From NCBI RefSeq assembly GCF_024055665.1, contig NZ_JAMXMC010000011.1, positions 79,741 through 143,740 on the forward strand: DNA of 64,000 nucleotides, in the 5' to 3' direction. Numbering within the stretch: the first letter of the stretch is position 1; each line of letters opens with the position of its first letter. Below, one piece after another: positions 16,328-24,971 of the stretch. The notes below the pieces were generated by a model. It saw nothing but the letters and a program-made list of their open reading frames with translations. It had not been told where the DNA came from and searched no databases. This DNA is from Ideonella oryzae. GTDB taxonomy: Bacteria; Pseudomonadota; Gammaproteobacteria; Burkholderiales; Burkholderiaceae_C. The position numbers and the translations under genes were made by a program.

Positions 16328-17089
16328 TCAGCTGATCATGTGGCGGGCCATGGCCTCGGCCACCGCCTGCACCCGGTTGCCCGCCCCCAGCTTGCGCATG
16401 ATCTTGCGCAGGTGGTTCTTCACCGTCAGCGCGCTGATGCCCAGCTGTTCGCCGATCTGGGCATTGTTGCGGGCCACCCGCATCGCGCGCAGTACCTCCA
16501 GCTCGCGCTCGGTCAGCACCCGCGGCCGGTCGGCGTCGCCCACCGCCTGGCCCTCGCCCTCCTGCAGGGCACGGGCGGCGCTGAAGTGCAGGTGCGGCAG
16601 CCAGGTCTGCAGACCGGCCAGCGTGGTCGTGGGCTCCAGCACCTGGATCTGGGGACGGCCCAGGGCCAGCAGCAAGGGCGGATGGATGCCGGCCGTGCCA
16701 TCCACGCCATGAACCGCCAGCTGGGCATAGCCGGCGGCCTGCAGGGCCAGGCCCTCCTGCGCCGCCAACCGGTCCAGCGGCAGCAGGACGGGGCGGCGCC
16801 CGCCGTTCACCCAGGCCTCCTGCAGCTGGCGCCACAGCGGCCCCTGCGGCGCGTTCAACGCCTCGACCAAGCCCTCGTCCAGCGGCAGGCAATTGAACAC
16901 CTCCACCCGGTGCTCGGCGCCGGCACGGAGCCGGCCAATGCGGCACAGCAACAGCTCGTGCGGCACGAAGCGGTGCAGGTGCAGGCGCAGCCACAGGAAA
17001 AACTGGTGTCGGTTGCGCACCGTGCCCGCCACCTCGGCGGCGCGCAGCAGGGCCTCGCCATCGGGCGGGCCGGAAAGCGGTGTGGTCAT
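16328..17089 (-). CDS. LuxR-family transcriptional regulator, EpsA-like
   Basis: About 253 residues. The C-terminus is a GerE/LuxR HTH (LTERELEVLRAMRV, QIGEQLGISALTVKNHLRKI). The N-terminal two thirds lack receiver-domain residues and the AHL-binding DPV pattern. The overall layout resembles EpsA-type regulators of exopolysaccharide and PEP-CTERM loci in betaproteobacteria, but no such locus is in the window, so this is tentative. A GTG five codons upstream is an alternative start. It lies between parB and the hydrolase on the same strand. Confidence 0.75.
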   Translation of the reverse strand: MTTPLSGPPDGEALLRAAEVAGTVRNRHQFFLWLRLHLHRFVPHELLLCRIGRLRAGAEHRVEVFNCLPLDEGLVEALNAPQGPLWRQLQEAWVNGGRRPVLLPLDRLAAQEGLALQAAGYAQLAVHGVDGTAGIHPPLLLALGRPQIQVLEPTTTLAGLQTWLPHLHFSAARALQEGEGQAVGDADRPRVLTERELEVLRAMRVARNNAQIGEQLGISALTVKNHLRKIMRKLGAGNRVQAVAEAMARHMIS

Positions 17090-17197
17090 GGTGGTCTGCC
17101 ACACGCGGCCTTCAACCGGGCGGCCCTCACGTCTGGGGAAAAGAGGGCCCAGGCTAGGCAGCGCCGGTGAAGCGCCGATGACAGACCCGCCAGCCGC

Positions 17198-17767
17198 TCA
17201 GGCCACGGGCAGGCCCCCGGGGGTCATCAGCGCCTGCAGCCAGGCCCGCCCCTCGGGCCAGTCGCCCAGGCCGGAGTCGTGGTTCACATGGCCCCGCAAC
17301 CCGATCGAGCGGCTGGACACGCCCCACTGGTCGGCCAGCCAGCGGGCGCGCTCGGGGCTGCACCAAGGGTCGTCTTCGCTGTAGACCGCCAGGGCCGGGA
17401 ACGGCAGCCGGGGCAGGCGCATCGGCCGCCAGTTGAACAGCTGGGGCGGCAGCTCCGGTCGGTCCAGATCGGGCGGCGCCACCAGCAGGGCCGCCGCCAC
17501 CCGTCCCACCTGCCGGCTGTGATCGGCCCAGGCAGCCACCAGGTGGTTGCCCAGGCTGTGGGCCACCAGCACCACCGGCCGTTCGTCGGCCAGCACGGCC
17601 TCTTCCAGCTGGGCCATCCAGTCGCCCCGGCGCGGCCACAGCCAGTCGTGCTGGCGCACACGTTCGTCGCCGTGCACCGCCTCCCAGCGGGTCTGCCAGT
17701 GGCCTTCGCCGGAATCCTGCCAGCCCGGCAGCAGGAGAATGCGTGGCGCGGATGAATGCGTTGACAC
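17198..17767 (-). CDS. RBBP9/YdeN-type alpha/beta hydrolase
   Basis: About 189 residues from a GTG start ([20 protein letters not shown]). The longer upstream frame overlaps the argC leader and is not conserved-looking. It has the family's LLLPGWQ oxyanion segment, the serine nucleophile elbow in VAHSLGN, an acid in YSEDDPWC, and a His in [14 protein letters not shown]9-like serine hydrolases of this size often sit between parA and parB in Burkholderiales, which fits its placement. The substrate is unknown. It is divergent from argC. Confidence 0.85.
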   Translation of the reverse strand: MSTHSSAPRILLLPGWQDSGEGHWQTRWEAVHGDERVRQHDWLWPRRGDWMAQLEEAVLADERPVVLVAHSLGNHLVAAWADHSRQVGRVAAALLVAPPDLDRPELPPQLFNWRPMRLPRLPFPALAVYSEDDPWCSPERARWLADQWGVSSRSIGLRGHVNHDSGLGDWPEGRAWLQALMTPGGLPVA

Positions 17768-17859
17768 CGTGGGGACCTGCGCTTGCCTTATGCTTCGGGG
17801 CCCCGATTCTGGCGCAGCCGCCGCATGCTGACGTCCAGGCAGAAGAGAAGGACCGCAGC

Positions 17860-18801
17860 ATGACATTCAAGATCTACGTGGACGGCCAGGAAGGCACCAC
17901 CGGCTTGCGCATCCACGAGGTGCTGGCCAGCCGCAACGATGTGGAGGTGCTGCGCATCGACGCCGACAAGCGCAAGGACAGCGCCGAGCGCGCGCGCCTG
18001 CTCAATGCGGCGGACGTGGCCTTTCTGTGCCTGCCCGACGCCGCCTCGCGCGAGGCGGTGAGCCTGCTGAGCAACCCGGCCACCTGCGTGATCGACGCCA
18101 GCACCGCCCACCGCACCGTGCCGGGCTGGACCTTTGGCATGCCCGAGCTGGCCCCCGGCCAGCGCGACGCCATCCGCGCCAGCAAGCGCATTGCCAACCC
18201 CGGTTGCCACGCCAGCGCCTTCATCCTGCTGCTGCGCCCCCTGGTGGATGCGGGCCTGGTGCCGGCCGATGCCGCCATCTCGGCCACCTCGCTGACCGGT
18301 TACTCCGGCGGCGGCAAGAAGATGATCGAGCAGTACGAAGCCGGCGGCGACCCGGCCCTGCAAGCCCCCCGCCCCTATGCCCTGGGCCTAGCCCACAAGC
18401 ACCTGCCCGAGATGAAGGCCCACACCGGCCTGGCCCAGCCGCCGGTGTTTCTGCCGGTGGTGGGCCCGTTCTACAAGGGCCTGGCCGTGAGTGTGCCCTT
18501 GCATCGTTCGCAGCTGAAAGGCGGCGCCACGGCCGCCGACCTGCAGCAGGCCCTGGCCGCGCGCTATGCCGGCGAGCGCTTCGTGCGGGTCATGCCCCTG
18601 GCCGATCCGGACACCCTGGCCAGTGGCTTCTTCGATGTGCAGGCCTGCAACGACACCAACCGGGTGGATCTGTTCGTCTTTGCCAACGACGAACAGGTGC
18701 TGCTGATGTCCCGCCTGGACAACCTGGGCAAGGGCGCCAGCGGCGCGGCCGTGCAGGCCATGAACGTGCACCTGGGGCTGGACGAGGGCGCGGGGCTCTG
18801 A
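17860..18801 (+). CDS. argC: N-acetyl-gamma-glutamyl-phosphate reductase, type 2
   Basis: 313 residues from the ATG preceded by GAAGGA. It catalyses the NADPH-dependent reduction of N-acetylglutamyl phosphate in arginine biosynthesis. The NAD(P)-binding start [11 protein letters not shown] and the active-site cysteine in [11 protein letters not shown] (Cys116) are present, as is the type 2 segment [14 protein letters not shown]. The short length (about 310) separates the type 2 enzyme from the 345-residue type 1. It stands alone in the plus direction between genes of the par region, away from other arg genes. Confidence 0.95.
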   Translation: MTFKIYVDGQEGTTGLRIHEVLASRNDVEVLRIDADKRKDSAERARLLNAADVAFLCLPDAASREAVSLLSNPATCVIDASTAHRTVPGWTFGMPELAPGQRDAIRASKRIANPGCHASAFILLLRPLVDAGLVPADAAISATSLTGYSGGGKKMIEQYEAGGDPALQAPRPYALGLAHKHLPEMKAHTGLAQPPVFLPVVGPFYKGLAVSVPLHRSQLKGGATAADLQQALAARYAGERFVRVMPLADPDTLASGFFDVQACNDTNRVDLFVFANDEQVLLMSRLDNLGKGASGAAVQAMNVHLGLDEGAGL

Positions 18802-18874
18802 TCTGCGGGGTAGACGCCACACCTCTTCAGTTGATGGGATGTGCCGAGCATCCCCGGCGTTACATACTGCGAAC

Positions 18875-19555
18875 ATGATCGTGTTCAAAGCAGTACGGCC
18901 GTTGGCGGCCATCGTGGGGCTGGCGGCGGCCGGCGCATGGGCTCCAGCAGCCCTGGCCCAAAGCGAAGCCCCCCAGTCCCCGTCCACGCTGAGCCCCGCG
19001 CAGGCACCTGTCTGGTCCGTGGGCCTGTTCGGCGGCAAGCTGTACAAGGACAACCTGCTCGACCTGATCCCCCATGCCTTCAGTGGCGATCTGCGGGATC
19101 AGAACAGCTACATCTCCGGCCTGGTCGTCCGTCGTTCACTGGACAACCCGGGCTGGGTGAATGCCTGGGGCGAATGGGGTGGCATGCCGGTGTTCACCGG
19201 GCTGGAGTTCGGGGCCTTTCACCACAACGGGCTGCTGCACTCCGATGAACTGGTGGCAGGCTGGCGCCTTGGAGCCACCGGTGTGCAATGGCAGGGGTTG
19301 AAGATCGACGTGGCGGGCAGCTTCGGCTTGTCCCACGCTCTGAACAACCCGCCCTACGACAACCCGAACCACACCGACGAGAAGAACTACGCCACGTTGT
19401 TCTACATGGCCCCGGAGATCGCCCTGCGGCATGACGCCCTGCCCGGCTGGGCCCTGGCGCTGCGCATCCACCACCGCTCGGGCATCTATGGCCTGGTGGC
19501 CCCCAGCCACGTCGGCTCCAACCATGTGGGCCTGCTGCTGACGCGCGACTTCTGA
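18875..19555 (+). CDS. Predicted outer-membrane beta-barrel protein
   Basis: 226 residues from MIVFKAVRPLAAI, with a signal peptide ending near ALAQS. The mature part alternates polar and hydrophobic residues in short strands, is rich in Gly, Trp, His and Asn, and ends in a C-terminal Phe, the usual last residue of barrel proteins. The segment IHHRSGIYG near the C-terminus loosely recalls lipid A deacylases of the PagL type, but the catalytic set cannot be verified. It follows argC by 73 bp and may be transcribed with it. Confidence 0.6.
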   Translation: MIVFKAVRPLAAIVGLAAAGAWAPAALAQSEAPQSPSTLSPAQAPVWSVGLFGGKLYKDNLLDLIPHAFSGDLRDQNSYISGLVVRRSLDNPGWVNAWGEWGGMPVFTGLEFGAFHHNGLLHSDELVAGWRLGATGVQWQGLKIDVAGSFGLSHALNNPPYDNPNHTDEKNYATLFYMAPEIALRHDALPGWALALRIHHRSGIYGLVAPSHVGSNHVGLLLTRDF

Positions 19556-19577
19556 GCGCCAACGGCCACCGCCGCCC

Positions 19578-20390
19578 TCAGCTGCTGACGACCGGGCTGC
19601 CCGCCGCAGTATCAGCCGGCAATTCGCCAGCCACCCGCGCCACCATCTCCTGGGCGAACTGCACAAAGGCCTGCGCACCCTTGGAGGCCGGGTCGAACAC
19701 CACGCCCGGCAGCCCGTAGCTGGGCGCTTCGGCCAGGCGCACGTTGCGGGGGATGACGGTGTCGAACACCTTGTCGCCGAAGTGGGCCTTGAGCTGGTCG
19801 CTGACCTGGGTCTGCAGCGTGATGCGCGGGTCGAACATCACCCGCAACAGGCCGATGAGCTGAAGGTCCCGGTTCAGGTTGGCATGCACCTGCTTGATCG
19901 TGTTGACCAGATCGGTCAGGCCCTCGAGCGCGAAGTACTCGCACTGCATGGGCACGATCACGCCATGGGCGCTGCACAGCCCGTTCAGCGTCAGCATGCT
20001 GAGACTGGGCGGGCAATCGATCAGCACGAAGTCATAGTCTGCATCAACCGCTTTGAGGGCGGTGCGCAGGCGCTCGTTGCGGCGCTCCAGCGCCACCAGC
20101 TCCACTTCCGCGCCGGAGAGCTCCCGGTTGGCACCCAGCACGTCGTAGCCGCCCTTGTCCGAGCGCACCTTGGCTTCGGGGATGGAGGCGGTTTCCAGCA
20201 GCACGTCGTAGACGCTGTGGCCCAGCGTGCGCTTGTCCACGCCGGAGCCCATCGTTGCATTGCCCTGCGGGTCCAGGTCGACCAACAACACCCGCTGCCC
20301 TATGCCGGCCAAGCCTGCGGCCAGGTTCACACAGGTGGTCGTCTTGCCGACGCCACCTTTCTGGTTGGCAATGCAGAAGATCCGGGACAT
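19578..20390 (-). CDS. parA: Chromosome partitioning ATPase ParA
   Basis: 270 residues beginning MSRIFCIANQKGGVGKTTT, with the deviant Walker A KGGVGKTT, LLVDLDPQGNATMGSG (Walker A') and FVLIDCPPSLSMLTLN (Walker B). It is the chromosomal ParA/Soj ATPase that positions ParB-parS complexes along the nucleoid. A second ATG two codons upstream is possible. It follows rsmG on the same strand with a 152-bp gap, so it may be part of the mnmG-rsmG-parA transcript. Confidence 0.96.
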   Translation of the reverse strand: MSRIFCIANQKGGVGKTTTCVNLAAGLAGIGQRVLLVDLDPQGNATMGSGVDKRTLGHSVYDVLLETASIPEAKVRSDKGGYDVLGANRELSGAEVELVALERRNERLRTALKAVDADYDFVLIDCPPSLSMLTLNGLCSAHGVIVPMQCEYFALEGLTDLVNTIKQVHANLNRDLQLIGLLRVMFDPRITLQTQVSDQLKAHFGDKVFDTVIPRNVRLAEAPSYGLPGVVFDPASKGAQAFVQFAQEMVARVAGELPADTAAGSPVVSS

Positions 20391-20542
20391 GGGCATGCGG
20401 TGGGCAGGAAAGCGGCCATTGTCGCCGAGGGCGGGCCGGCCGCCCTCCCCTCACGCAACAGAAAACGCGACGAAGGCTGTGGACAAGGCTGGGGACAAAC
20501 CCCGGAACAAGCTGTGCCCACCCTGTGGGCGGGCTGTGCAGA

Positions 20543-21214
20543 TCAAAGGCTCGTGGCAGGACGCATCCAGACCAGGCAGCGCTGTGCGTCCAGGCCCGGC
20601 ACGGTGAGCGGCGACACGCCAGTGATCTGCACATCCGACGGCACAGCCGCGCGCTCATCCTCGGTCAGATGGGCCTTCATGGCCACCCACTGGCCCTGCG
20701 GCGCCAGGCGCTCACGGGTGAGCGCGATGAAATCTGCCAGGGAGGCGAAAGCGCGAGAGGTGATGAGATCGAAGGGCGGCGTGTCCATGGCCTCGACCCG
20801 CTGGTGCACCGCCTGGAGGTTGGGCAAGCCCAGCTCGGCCCCCACCTGGCGGATGAAGCTGGCCTTCTTGGCCACCGTGTCCACACAGGTCACTTGCCAC
20901 TGCGAACGAACGATGGCCAGCACCACGCCCGGCAGACCGGCGCCGCTGCCCACGTCCAGGATGCGCCAAGCGGCGTGGCCGTTCTCCCCGCGGGCAGCAT
21001 CGGCCCTGTCCAGCAGGGGCACGGCCGCCAGGCAGTCCAGCAGATGCTGGCGCAACATGTCCCGGGGCTCGCGCACGGCGGTCAGGTTGTAGACCTTGTT
21101 CCAGCGTGCGATCAGATCCAGGTAGTCGAGCAGCTGCTGCTCGGTCTCGGGGGACAGGAGCAGGCCCAGGGCGGACAGGCCCTGGGTCAGCTCAGCATGG
21201 AGCGGATGGGTCAT
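20543..21214 (-). CDS. rsmG: 16S rRNA (guanine-527-N7)-methyltransferase RsmG
   Basis: 223 residues. The Rossmann-type SAM-binding motif ILDVGSGAGLPGVVLAI follows the family's WNKVYNLTAVREP and QHLLDCLA. FDLITSRAFASLADF is the usual RsmG segment after the SAM site. It modifies G527 in 16S rRNA with SAM; loss gives low-level streptomycin resistance in other bacteria. The start lies 17 bp after the mnmG stop, a conserved pairing. Confidence 0.96.
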   Translation of the reverse strand: MTHPLHAELTQGLSALGLLLSPETEQQLLDYLDLIARWNKVYNLTAVREPRDMLRQHLLDCLAAVPLLDRADAARGENGHAAWRILDVGSGAGLPGVVLAIVRSQWQVTCVDTVAKKASFIRQVGAELGLPNLQAVHQRVEAMDTPPFDLITSRAFASLADFIALTRERLAPQGQWVAMKAHLTEDERAAVPSDVQITGVSPLTVPGLDAQRCLVWMRPATSL

Positions 21215-21231
21215 GGGGTGGCGCAGCGCCC

Positions 21232-23244
21232 TCAGGCCTGCGCGGAACTGGATTCGTCGGTGACCTCGGCGGCAAAACCCGCGAGGCGCTTCTTTTTCAG
21301 GTGCACCAGCAGCAAGGAGATGGCCGCCGGGGTGATGCCGGAAATTCGCGCCGCCTGGCCCAGGGTCTCCGGGCGGTGGCGGTTGAGCTTCTGGCGCACC
21401 TCGTGGCTCAGGGCCGTCACCTGGCCATAGTCCAGGTCGGCCGGCAGCTTCAGGCGCTCATAGGCCTGGGCACGCCCCACCTCTTCCTGCTGCTTGTCGA
21501 TGTAGCCGGCGTACTTGGTAGCGATCTCCACCTGCTCCACCACCGCAGAGGCCAGAGACTCGCCCAACTCGGTGTTCAGTGTTTCACGTGAAACACCAGC
21601 GTCCGGTCGGGTCAGTGCAGCGATCTCGGCCACCGTGTCGAAGCCCACGCCCGGGCGACGCAGCAGATCGCAGAGGCTGTACTCGCGCTCGATGGTCTTG
21701 CCCAGCAACCGCTCGGCTGCCTCGGCGGGGAAGATGCCCGGGTGGACCCAGGTCGACTTGAGGCGCTCTGTTTCACGTGAAACAGCATCGCGCTTGCGGG
21801 CGTAGGCGTCCCAGCGCGCATCGTCCACCAGGCCCAGCGAACGGCCCAGCTCGGTCAGGCGGGCGTCGGCATTGTCCTCACGCAGCTGCAGGCGGAACTC
21901 GGCCCGGCTGGTGAACATGCGGTAGGGCTCGCTCACGCCCTTGGTGATCAGGTCGTCCACCAGCACGCCAAGATAGGCCTGATCGCGCGCCAACACCACG
22001 GGTTCGCGCCCCAGCGCCTGCAGGGCGGCATTGGCCCCAGCGTACAGGCCCTGGGCGGCCGCTTCCTCGTAGCCGGTGGTGCCGTTGATCTGGCCAGCGA
22101 AAAACAGGCCCTGGATCTGCCGGGTCTCGAAGGTGGACTTGAGCTCGCGCGGATCGAAGTAGTCGTATTCGATGGCGTAGCCCGGCCGCAGGATGTGGGC
22201 GTTCTCCAGCCCTGGCATGGACTGCACCGCCGCCAGCTGGATGTCGAAGGGCAGGCTGGTGGAAATGCCGTTGGGGTAGAACTCGTTCGTGGTCAGGCCC
22301 TCGGGCTCCAGGAAGATCTGGTGCGAGTCCTTGTCCGCGAAGCGATTGATCTTGTCCTCAATGCTGGGGCAGTAACGCGGGCCCACACCCTCGATCTTGC
22401 CGGTGAACATCGGGCTGCGGTCGAAGCCGGAGCGGATGATGGCATGGGTGCGTTCGTTGGTGTGGGTGATCCAGCAGGGCAACTGGCGCGGGTGCATGCT
22501 CGCCTCGCCCAGGAAGCTGAACACCGGCACCTCGGGTCCCGTCGGGGCCGATTCGCCCCAACGGTCCACCAGCCCCACCCCGTCACCGGGCTGCTCGGTG
22601 AGCCTGGAAAAGTCGATGCTGCGCCCGTCGATGCGAGGTGGCGTGCCCGTCTTGAGCCGACCCTGGGGCAGCTTCAGCTCCTTCAAGCGGGCCGACAGAC
22701 TGACCGCCGGCGGGTCTCCCGCCCGGCCACCGCTGTGGTTCTGCAGGCCCACATGGATACGGCCATCCAGGAAGGTGCCGGCCGTGAGCACCACGGCGCG
22801 GGCCCGGAAGCGGATGCCCACCTGGGTCACCGCCCCGACGACCCGGTCGCCCTCCACCATCAGGTCGTCCACGGCCTGCTGGAACAGCCAGAGGTTCGGC
22901 TGGTTCTCCAGGCGACGGCGGATGGCGGCCTTGTAGAGAATGCGATCGGCCTGGGCCCGGGTGGCACGCACCGCCGGCCCCTTGCTGGAGTTGAGGATGC
23001 GGAACTGGATGCCGCCCTCGTCGGTGGCCAGGGCCATGGCCCCGCCCAGCGCGTCCACCTCCTTGACCAGGTGGCCCTTGCCGATGCCGCCGATCGAGGG
23101 GTTGCAGCTCATCTGCCCCAGCGTCTCGATGTTGTGGGTGAGTAGCAAGGTGGCGCAGCCCATGCGGGCCGCGGCCAGGGCGGCCTCGGTGCCGGCATGG
23201 CCACCACCCACCACGATGACGTCGAATTCCTTGGGATACAGCAC
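21232..23244 (-). CDS. mnmG: tRNA uridine-5-carboxymethylaminomethyl modification enzyme MnmG
   Basis: About 670 residues from the GTG at 23244 ([18 protein letters not shown]), with AGGAG upstream; an in-frame extension of 27 codons looks unconserved. The N-terminus has the FAD-binding [17 protein letters not shown] motif. [14 protein letters not shown] and [17 protein letters not shown] are typical. With MnmE it makes cmnm5U at the wobble position of tRNAs. Two parS sites lie inside the gene and are both translated as V-S-R-E-T in the C-terminal part. Confidence 0.96.
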   Translation of the reverse strand: MLYPKEFDVIVVGGGHAGTEAALAAARMGCATLLLTHNIETLGQMSCNPSIGGIGKGHLVKEVDALGGAMALATDEGGIQFRILNSSKGPAVRATRAQADRILYKAAIRRRLENQPNLWLFQQAVDDLMVEGDRVVGAVTQVGIRFRARAVVLTAGTFLDGRIHVGLQNHSGGRAGDPPAVSLSARLKELKLPQGRLKTGTPPRIDGRSIDFSRLTEQPGDGVGLVDRWGESAPTGPEVPVFSFLGEASMHPRQLPCWITHTNERTHAIIRSGFDRSPMFTGKIEGVGPRYCPSIEDKINRFADKDSHQIFLEPEGLTTNEFYPNGISTSLPFDIQLAAVQSMPGLENAHILRPGYAIEYDYFDPRELKSTFETRQIQGLFFAGQINGTTGYEEAAAQGLYAGANAALQALGREPVVLARDQAYLGVLVDDLITKGVSEPYRMFTSRAEFRLQLREDNADARLTELGRSLGLVDDARWDAYARKRDAVSRETERLKSTWVHPGIFPAEAAERLLGKTIEREYSLCDLLRRPGVGFDTVAEIAALTRPDAGVSRETLNTELGESLASAVVEQVEIATKYAGYIDKQQEEVGRAQAYERLKLPADLDYGQVTALSHEVRQKLNRHRPETLGQAARISGITPAAISLLLVHLKKKRLAGFAAEVTDESSSAQA
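21580..21595. promoter_or_regulatory. parS centromere site 1 (inside mnmG)
   Basis: TGTTTCACGTGAAACA is the perfect 16-bp palindromic parS consensus recognised by chromosomal ParB. It lies within the mnmG coding sequence, about 350 bp from its 3' end. Confidence 0.95.
21769..21784. promoter_or_regulatory. parS centromere site 2 (inside mnmG)
   Basis: A second perfect TGTTTCACGTGAAACA, 189 bp from site 1 and also inside mnmG in the same codon register. Confidence 0.95.
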
Positions 23245-23342
23245 GAGCAGGCTCCTGCGAGGCGAACCCTCTATTTTAAGCCGCTCCCCCTTGGGCGTCA
23301 CCGACCCAGCCAAGACCCTGCCCACGGCGAAGCCGCCGCCGC

Positions 23343-23358
23343 TGTTTCACGTGGAACA
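23343..23358. promoter_or_regulatory. parS centromere site 3 (upstream of mnmG)
   Basis: TGTTTCACGTGGAACA differs from the perfect palindrome by one base; the same variant (read from the other strand) is a functional parS in other bacteria. It is 99 bp upstream of mnmG and 9 bp before the YkgJ-like gene. Confidence 0.85.
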
Positions 23359-23366
23359 ATCTCACC

Positions 23367-23654
23367 ATGGACTGCCGCCCGCACTGCGCCGCCTGCTGCA
23401 TCGCCCCGTCGATCTCCTCTCCCATTCCGGGCATGCCCCAGGGCAAGCCGGCCGGGGTGCGCTGCGTGCAGCTGGATGCGCAGGACCGCTGCCAGATCTT
23501 TGGCGATCCACGGCGGCCGGCGGTCTGCGGCTCGCTGCAGCCCTCGCCCGAAATGTGCGGTGACAGCCGTCAGCAGGCCATGACCTGGCTGGGCGGACTG
23601 GAAGCCGCCACGAATCCGACGCCGGTCAACGCCCCCACCTCGCCCGCGGGCTGA
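23367..23654 (+). CDS. YkgJ family cysteine-cluster protein
   Basis: 95 residues. The pattern C-x3-C-x2-CC (CRPHCAACC) at the N-terminus and CVQL, C-Q-I-F and [12 protein letters not shown] later matches small YkgJ/CxxCxxCC proteins, likely metal- or Fe-S-binding. The function is unknown. The 3' 85 bp overlap the convergent DUF2061 gene. Parting from mnmG is divergent with parS site 3 between. Confidence 0.82.
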   Translation: MDCRPHCAACCIAPSISSPIPGMPQGKPAGVRCVQLDAQDRCQIFGDPRRPAVCGSLQPSPEMCGDSRQQAMTWLGGLEAATNPTPVNAPTSPAG

Positions 23655-23830
23655 GCCCGTGCGTGCTCGCGGCGCTCCCACCAGCCTTCGAAGAAGTGGT
23701 GGGCCACCATATTGCACAGCGGCTCCACCACGGTCAGCACCCCGGCCGTGGCCACGCTGCCGGTGAAGGCATAGCCCAGGCCGAAGGCGATGCCGACGTG
23801 CATGGCGCCGAAGCTGAGGGTTTTGGCCAT
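23570..23830 (-). CDS. DUF2061 membrane protein
   Basis: 86 residues. [20 protein letters not shown] and [14 protein letters not shown] are the DUF2061 signatures, with two short hydrophobic helices. The role is not known. A Fur-like dyad lies 29 bp upstream of its start, so iron-responsive expression is possible. The last 85 bp overlap the convergent cysteine-cluster gene; the C-terminal tail after the helices is Ala/Pro-rich and longer than needed for the family. Confidence 0.75.
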   Translation of the reverse strand: MAKTLSFGAMHVGIAFGLGYAFTGSVATAGVLTVVEPLCNMVAHHFFEGWWERREHARAQPAGEVGALTGVGFVAASSPPSQVMAC

Positions 23831-23858
23831 GGTGGACTCCGTGGGTGGGTGAAATCGT

Positions 23859-23873
23859 TGAGAACGGTTCTCA
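23859..23873. promoter_or_regulatory. Fur-like operator
   Basis: TGAGAACGGTTCTCA is a perfect 7-1-7 dyad that matches the Fur core TGATAATNATTATCA at 10 of 14 scored positions, the changes being symmetric. It lies between the DUF2061 gene and the divergent Crp/Fnr regulator. Confidence 0.5.
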
Positions 23874-23960
23874 TTGTCCTAAACCGATGCCCGCCGCGGC
23901 ATCGAATCTCTGCATGGTGGCCATAGCCGCTCACCGTCCGGCCACCGATACACTGCCACC

Positions 23961-24644
23961 ATGCCCGCGCCGTCCCCGTCTCCCCTGTCCCTGGCCGAAC
24001 AGCTGTCCGCGCTCTATCCGGCCGTGGCCGCCCTGCCCGTCGCGCTGCGGGACAGCGTGCTGGCCGAGGACGCCGCGGTGATGACGGTGCCGGCCCAGGT
24101 GCCGCTGTTCCAGGAAGGCGCCCCCTGCCAGGGCTTTCCGCTGGTGCTCTCCGGCGAGGTGCGGGTGGCGCGGGGTGCGCAGAACGGTCGCTCGCTGGAG
24201 CTCTACCGCGTGGGCCCGGGCGAGCTGTGCGTGGCCTCCACCTCCTGCCTGTTCGGTCACAGCCTGATGGTGGCCCATGGCGCCACCACCGAGCCCACCG
24301 AGCTGGTGGTACTCAGCCCCCGCGGTTTCGACCGCTGGGTGATCGACGCAGGCTTCCGGCAATTCGTCTTCGGCATCTTCGCCGACCGCCTGGCCGACCT
24401 GATGGCCCTGGCCGAGGCCGTGGCCTTCCAGCGCCTGGACCAGCGCCTGGCCGGCACCTTGCTGGGCCACGGCGCGGTGGTGGCCAGCAGCCACCAGGCC
24501 CTGGCCGACGAGCTGGGCACCGTGCGCGAGATCGTCACCCGGCTGCTCAAGCGTTTCGAACGGGCCGGCTGGCTGCGCCTGGGACGCGAGCGCATCGAGG
24601 TGCTGGACGCCGCCGCCCTGCGCCAGCTGGCCTCCGGCGGCTGA
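23961..24644 (+). CDS. Crp/Fnr family transcriptional regulator
   Basis: 227 residues: an N-terminal cyclic-nucleotide-binding-like beta-roll (residues 45-150), then a long dimer helix and a C-terminal HTH (HQALADELGTVREIVTRLLK). No N-terminal cysteine cluster, so it is not an Fe-S oxygen sensor of the FNR kind. The recognition helix has R-E-x-x-x-R, the arrangement by which E. coli CRP reads TGTGA. A perfect TGTGA-N6-TCACA site lies 30 bp downstream of the gene in front of the DUF2892 gene, so that gene is a likely target. Confidence 0.85.
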   Translation: MPAPSPSPLSLAEQLSALYPAVAALPVALRDSVLAEDAAVMTVPAQVPLFQEGAPCQGFPLVLSGEVRVARGAQNGRSLELYRVGPGELCVASTSCLFGHSLMVAHGATTEPTELVVLSPRGFDRWVIDAGFRQFVFGIFADRLADLMALAEAVAFQRLDQRLAGTLLGHGAVVASSHQALADELGTVREIVTRLLKRFERAGWLRLGRERIEVLDAAALRQLASGG

Positions 24645-24673
24645 GCGCGCCCCGGCCCCTGCGCAGTCGGCTG

Positions 24674-24689
24674 TGTGACCCCAGTCACA
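24674..24689. promoter_or_regulatory. CRP-type operator upstream of the DUF2892 gene
   Basis: TGTGACCCCAGTCACA is a perfect TGTGA-N6-TCACA dyad. It lies between the Crp/Fnr-family gene and the small membrane-protein gene, 80 bp before the latter's start. Confidence 0.7.
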
Positions 24690-24768
24690 GACCGGGCCGG
24701 ACCGCCGGGCGCACAGTACGTCCATGCGCTCCCTCAAGAGCGTGCCTATCCAAGACCAGGAGAGACTC

Positions 24769-24957
24769 ATGCAAGCCAATGTCGGCGGTTTCGACCGCAT
24801 CGCCCGCATCCTCGTCGGCCTCGTGCTGATCGCCCTCACCCTGACCGGCACCATCGGCGTCTGGGGCTGGATCGGCATCGTGCCGCTGGCCACCGGTGCC
24901 CTGCGCATCTGCCCGCTCTACACGGTGCTGGGCATCAAGACCTGCCCGATGAAGTGA
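24769..24957 (+). CDS. DUF2892 (YgaP-like) small membrane protein
   Basis: 62 residues starting MQANVGGFDRIARILVG, preceded by AGGAGAG. Two hydrophobic helices flank a GVWGWIG turn, and the end ALRICPLYTVLGIKTCPMK is characteristic of DUF2892. These domains accompany rhodanese or stand alone in sulfur-, nitrogen- or redox-linked loci; no enzymatic role is known. Probably controlled by the adjacent Crp/Fnr regulator. Confidence 0.85.
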   Translation: MQANVGGFDRIARILVGLVLIALTLTGTIGVWGWIGIVPLATGALRICPLYTVLGIKTCPMK

Positions 24958-24971
24958 GCTGAGCGGCGGCT

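Noticed and set aside
20424..20444. GC-rich hairpin GAGGGCGG/CCGCCCTC after rsmG
   Set aside because: No T-run on either strand, so not a convincing intrinsic terminator.
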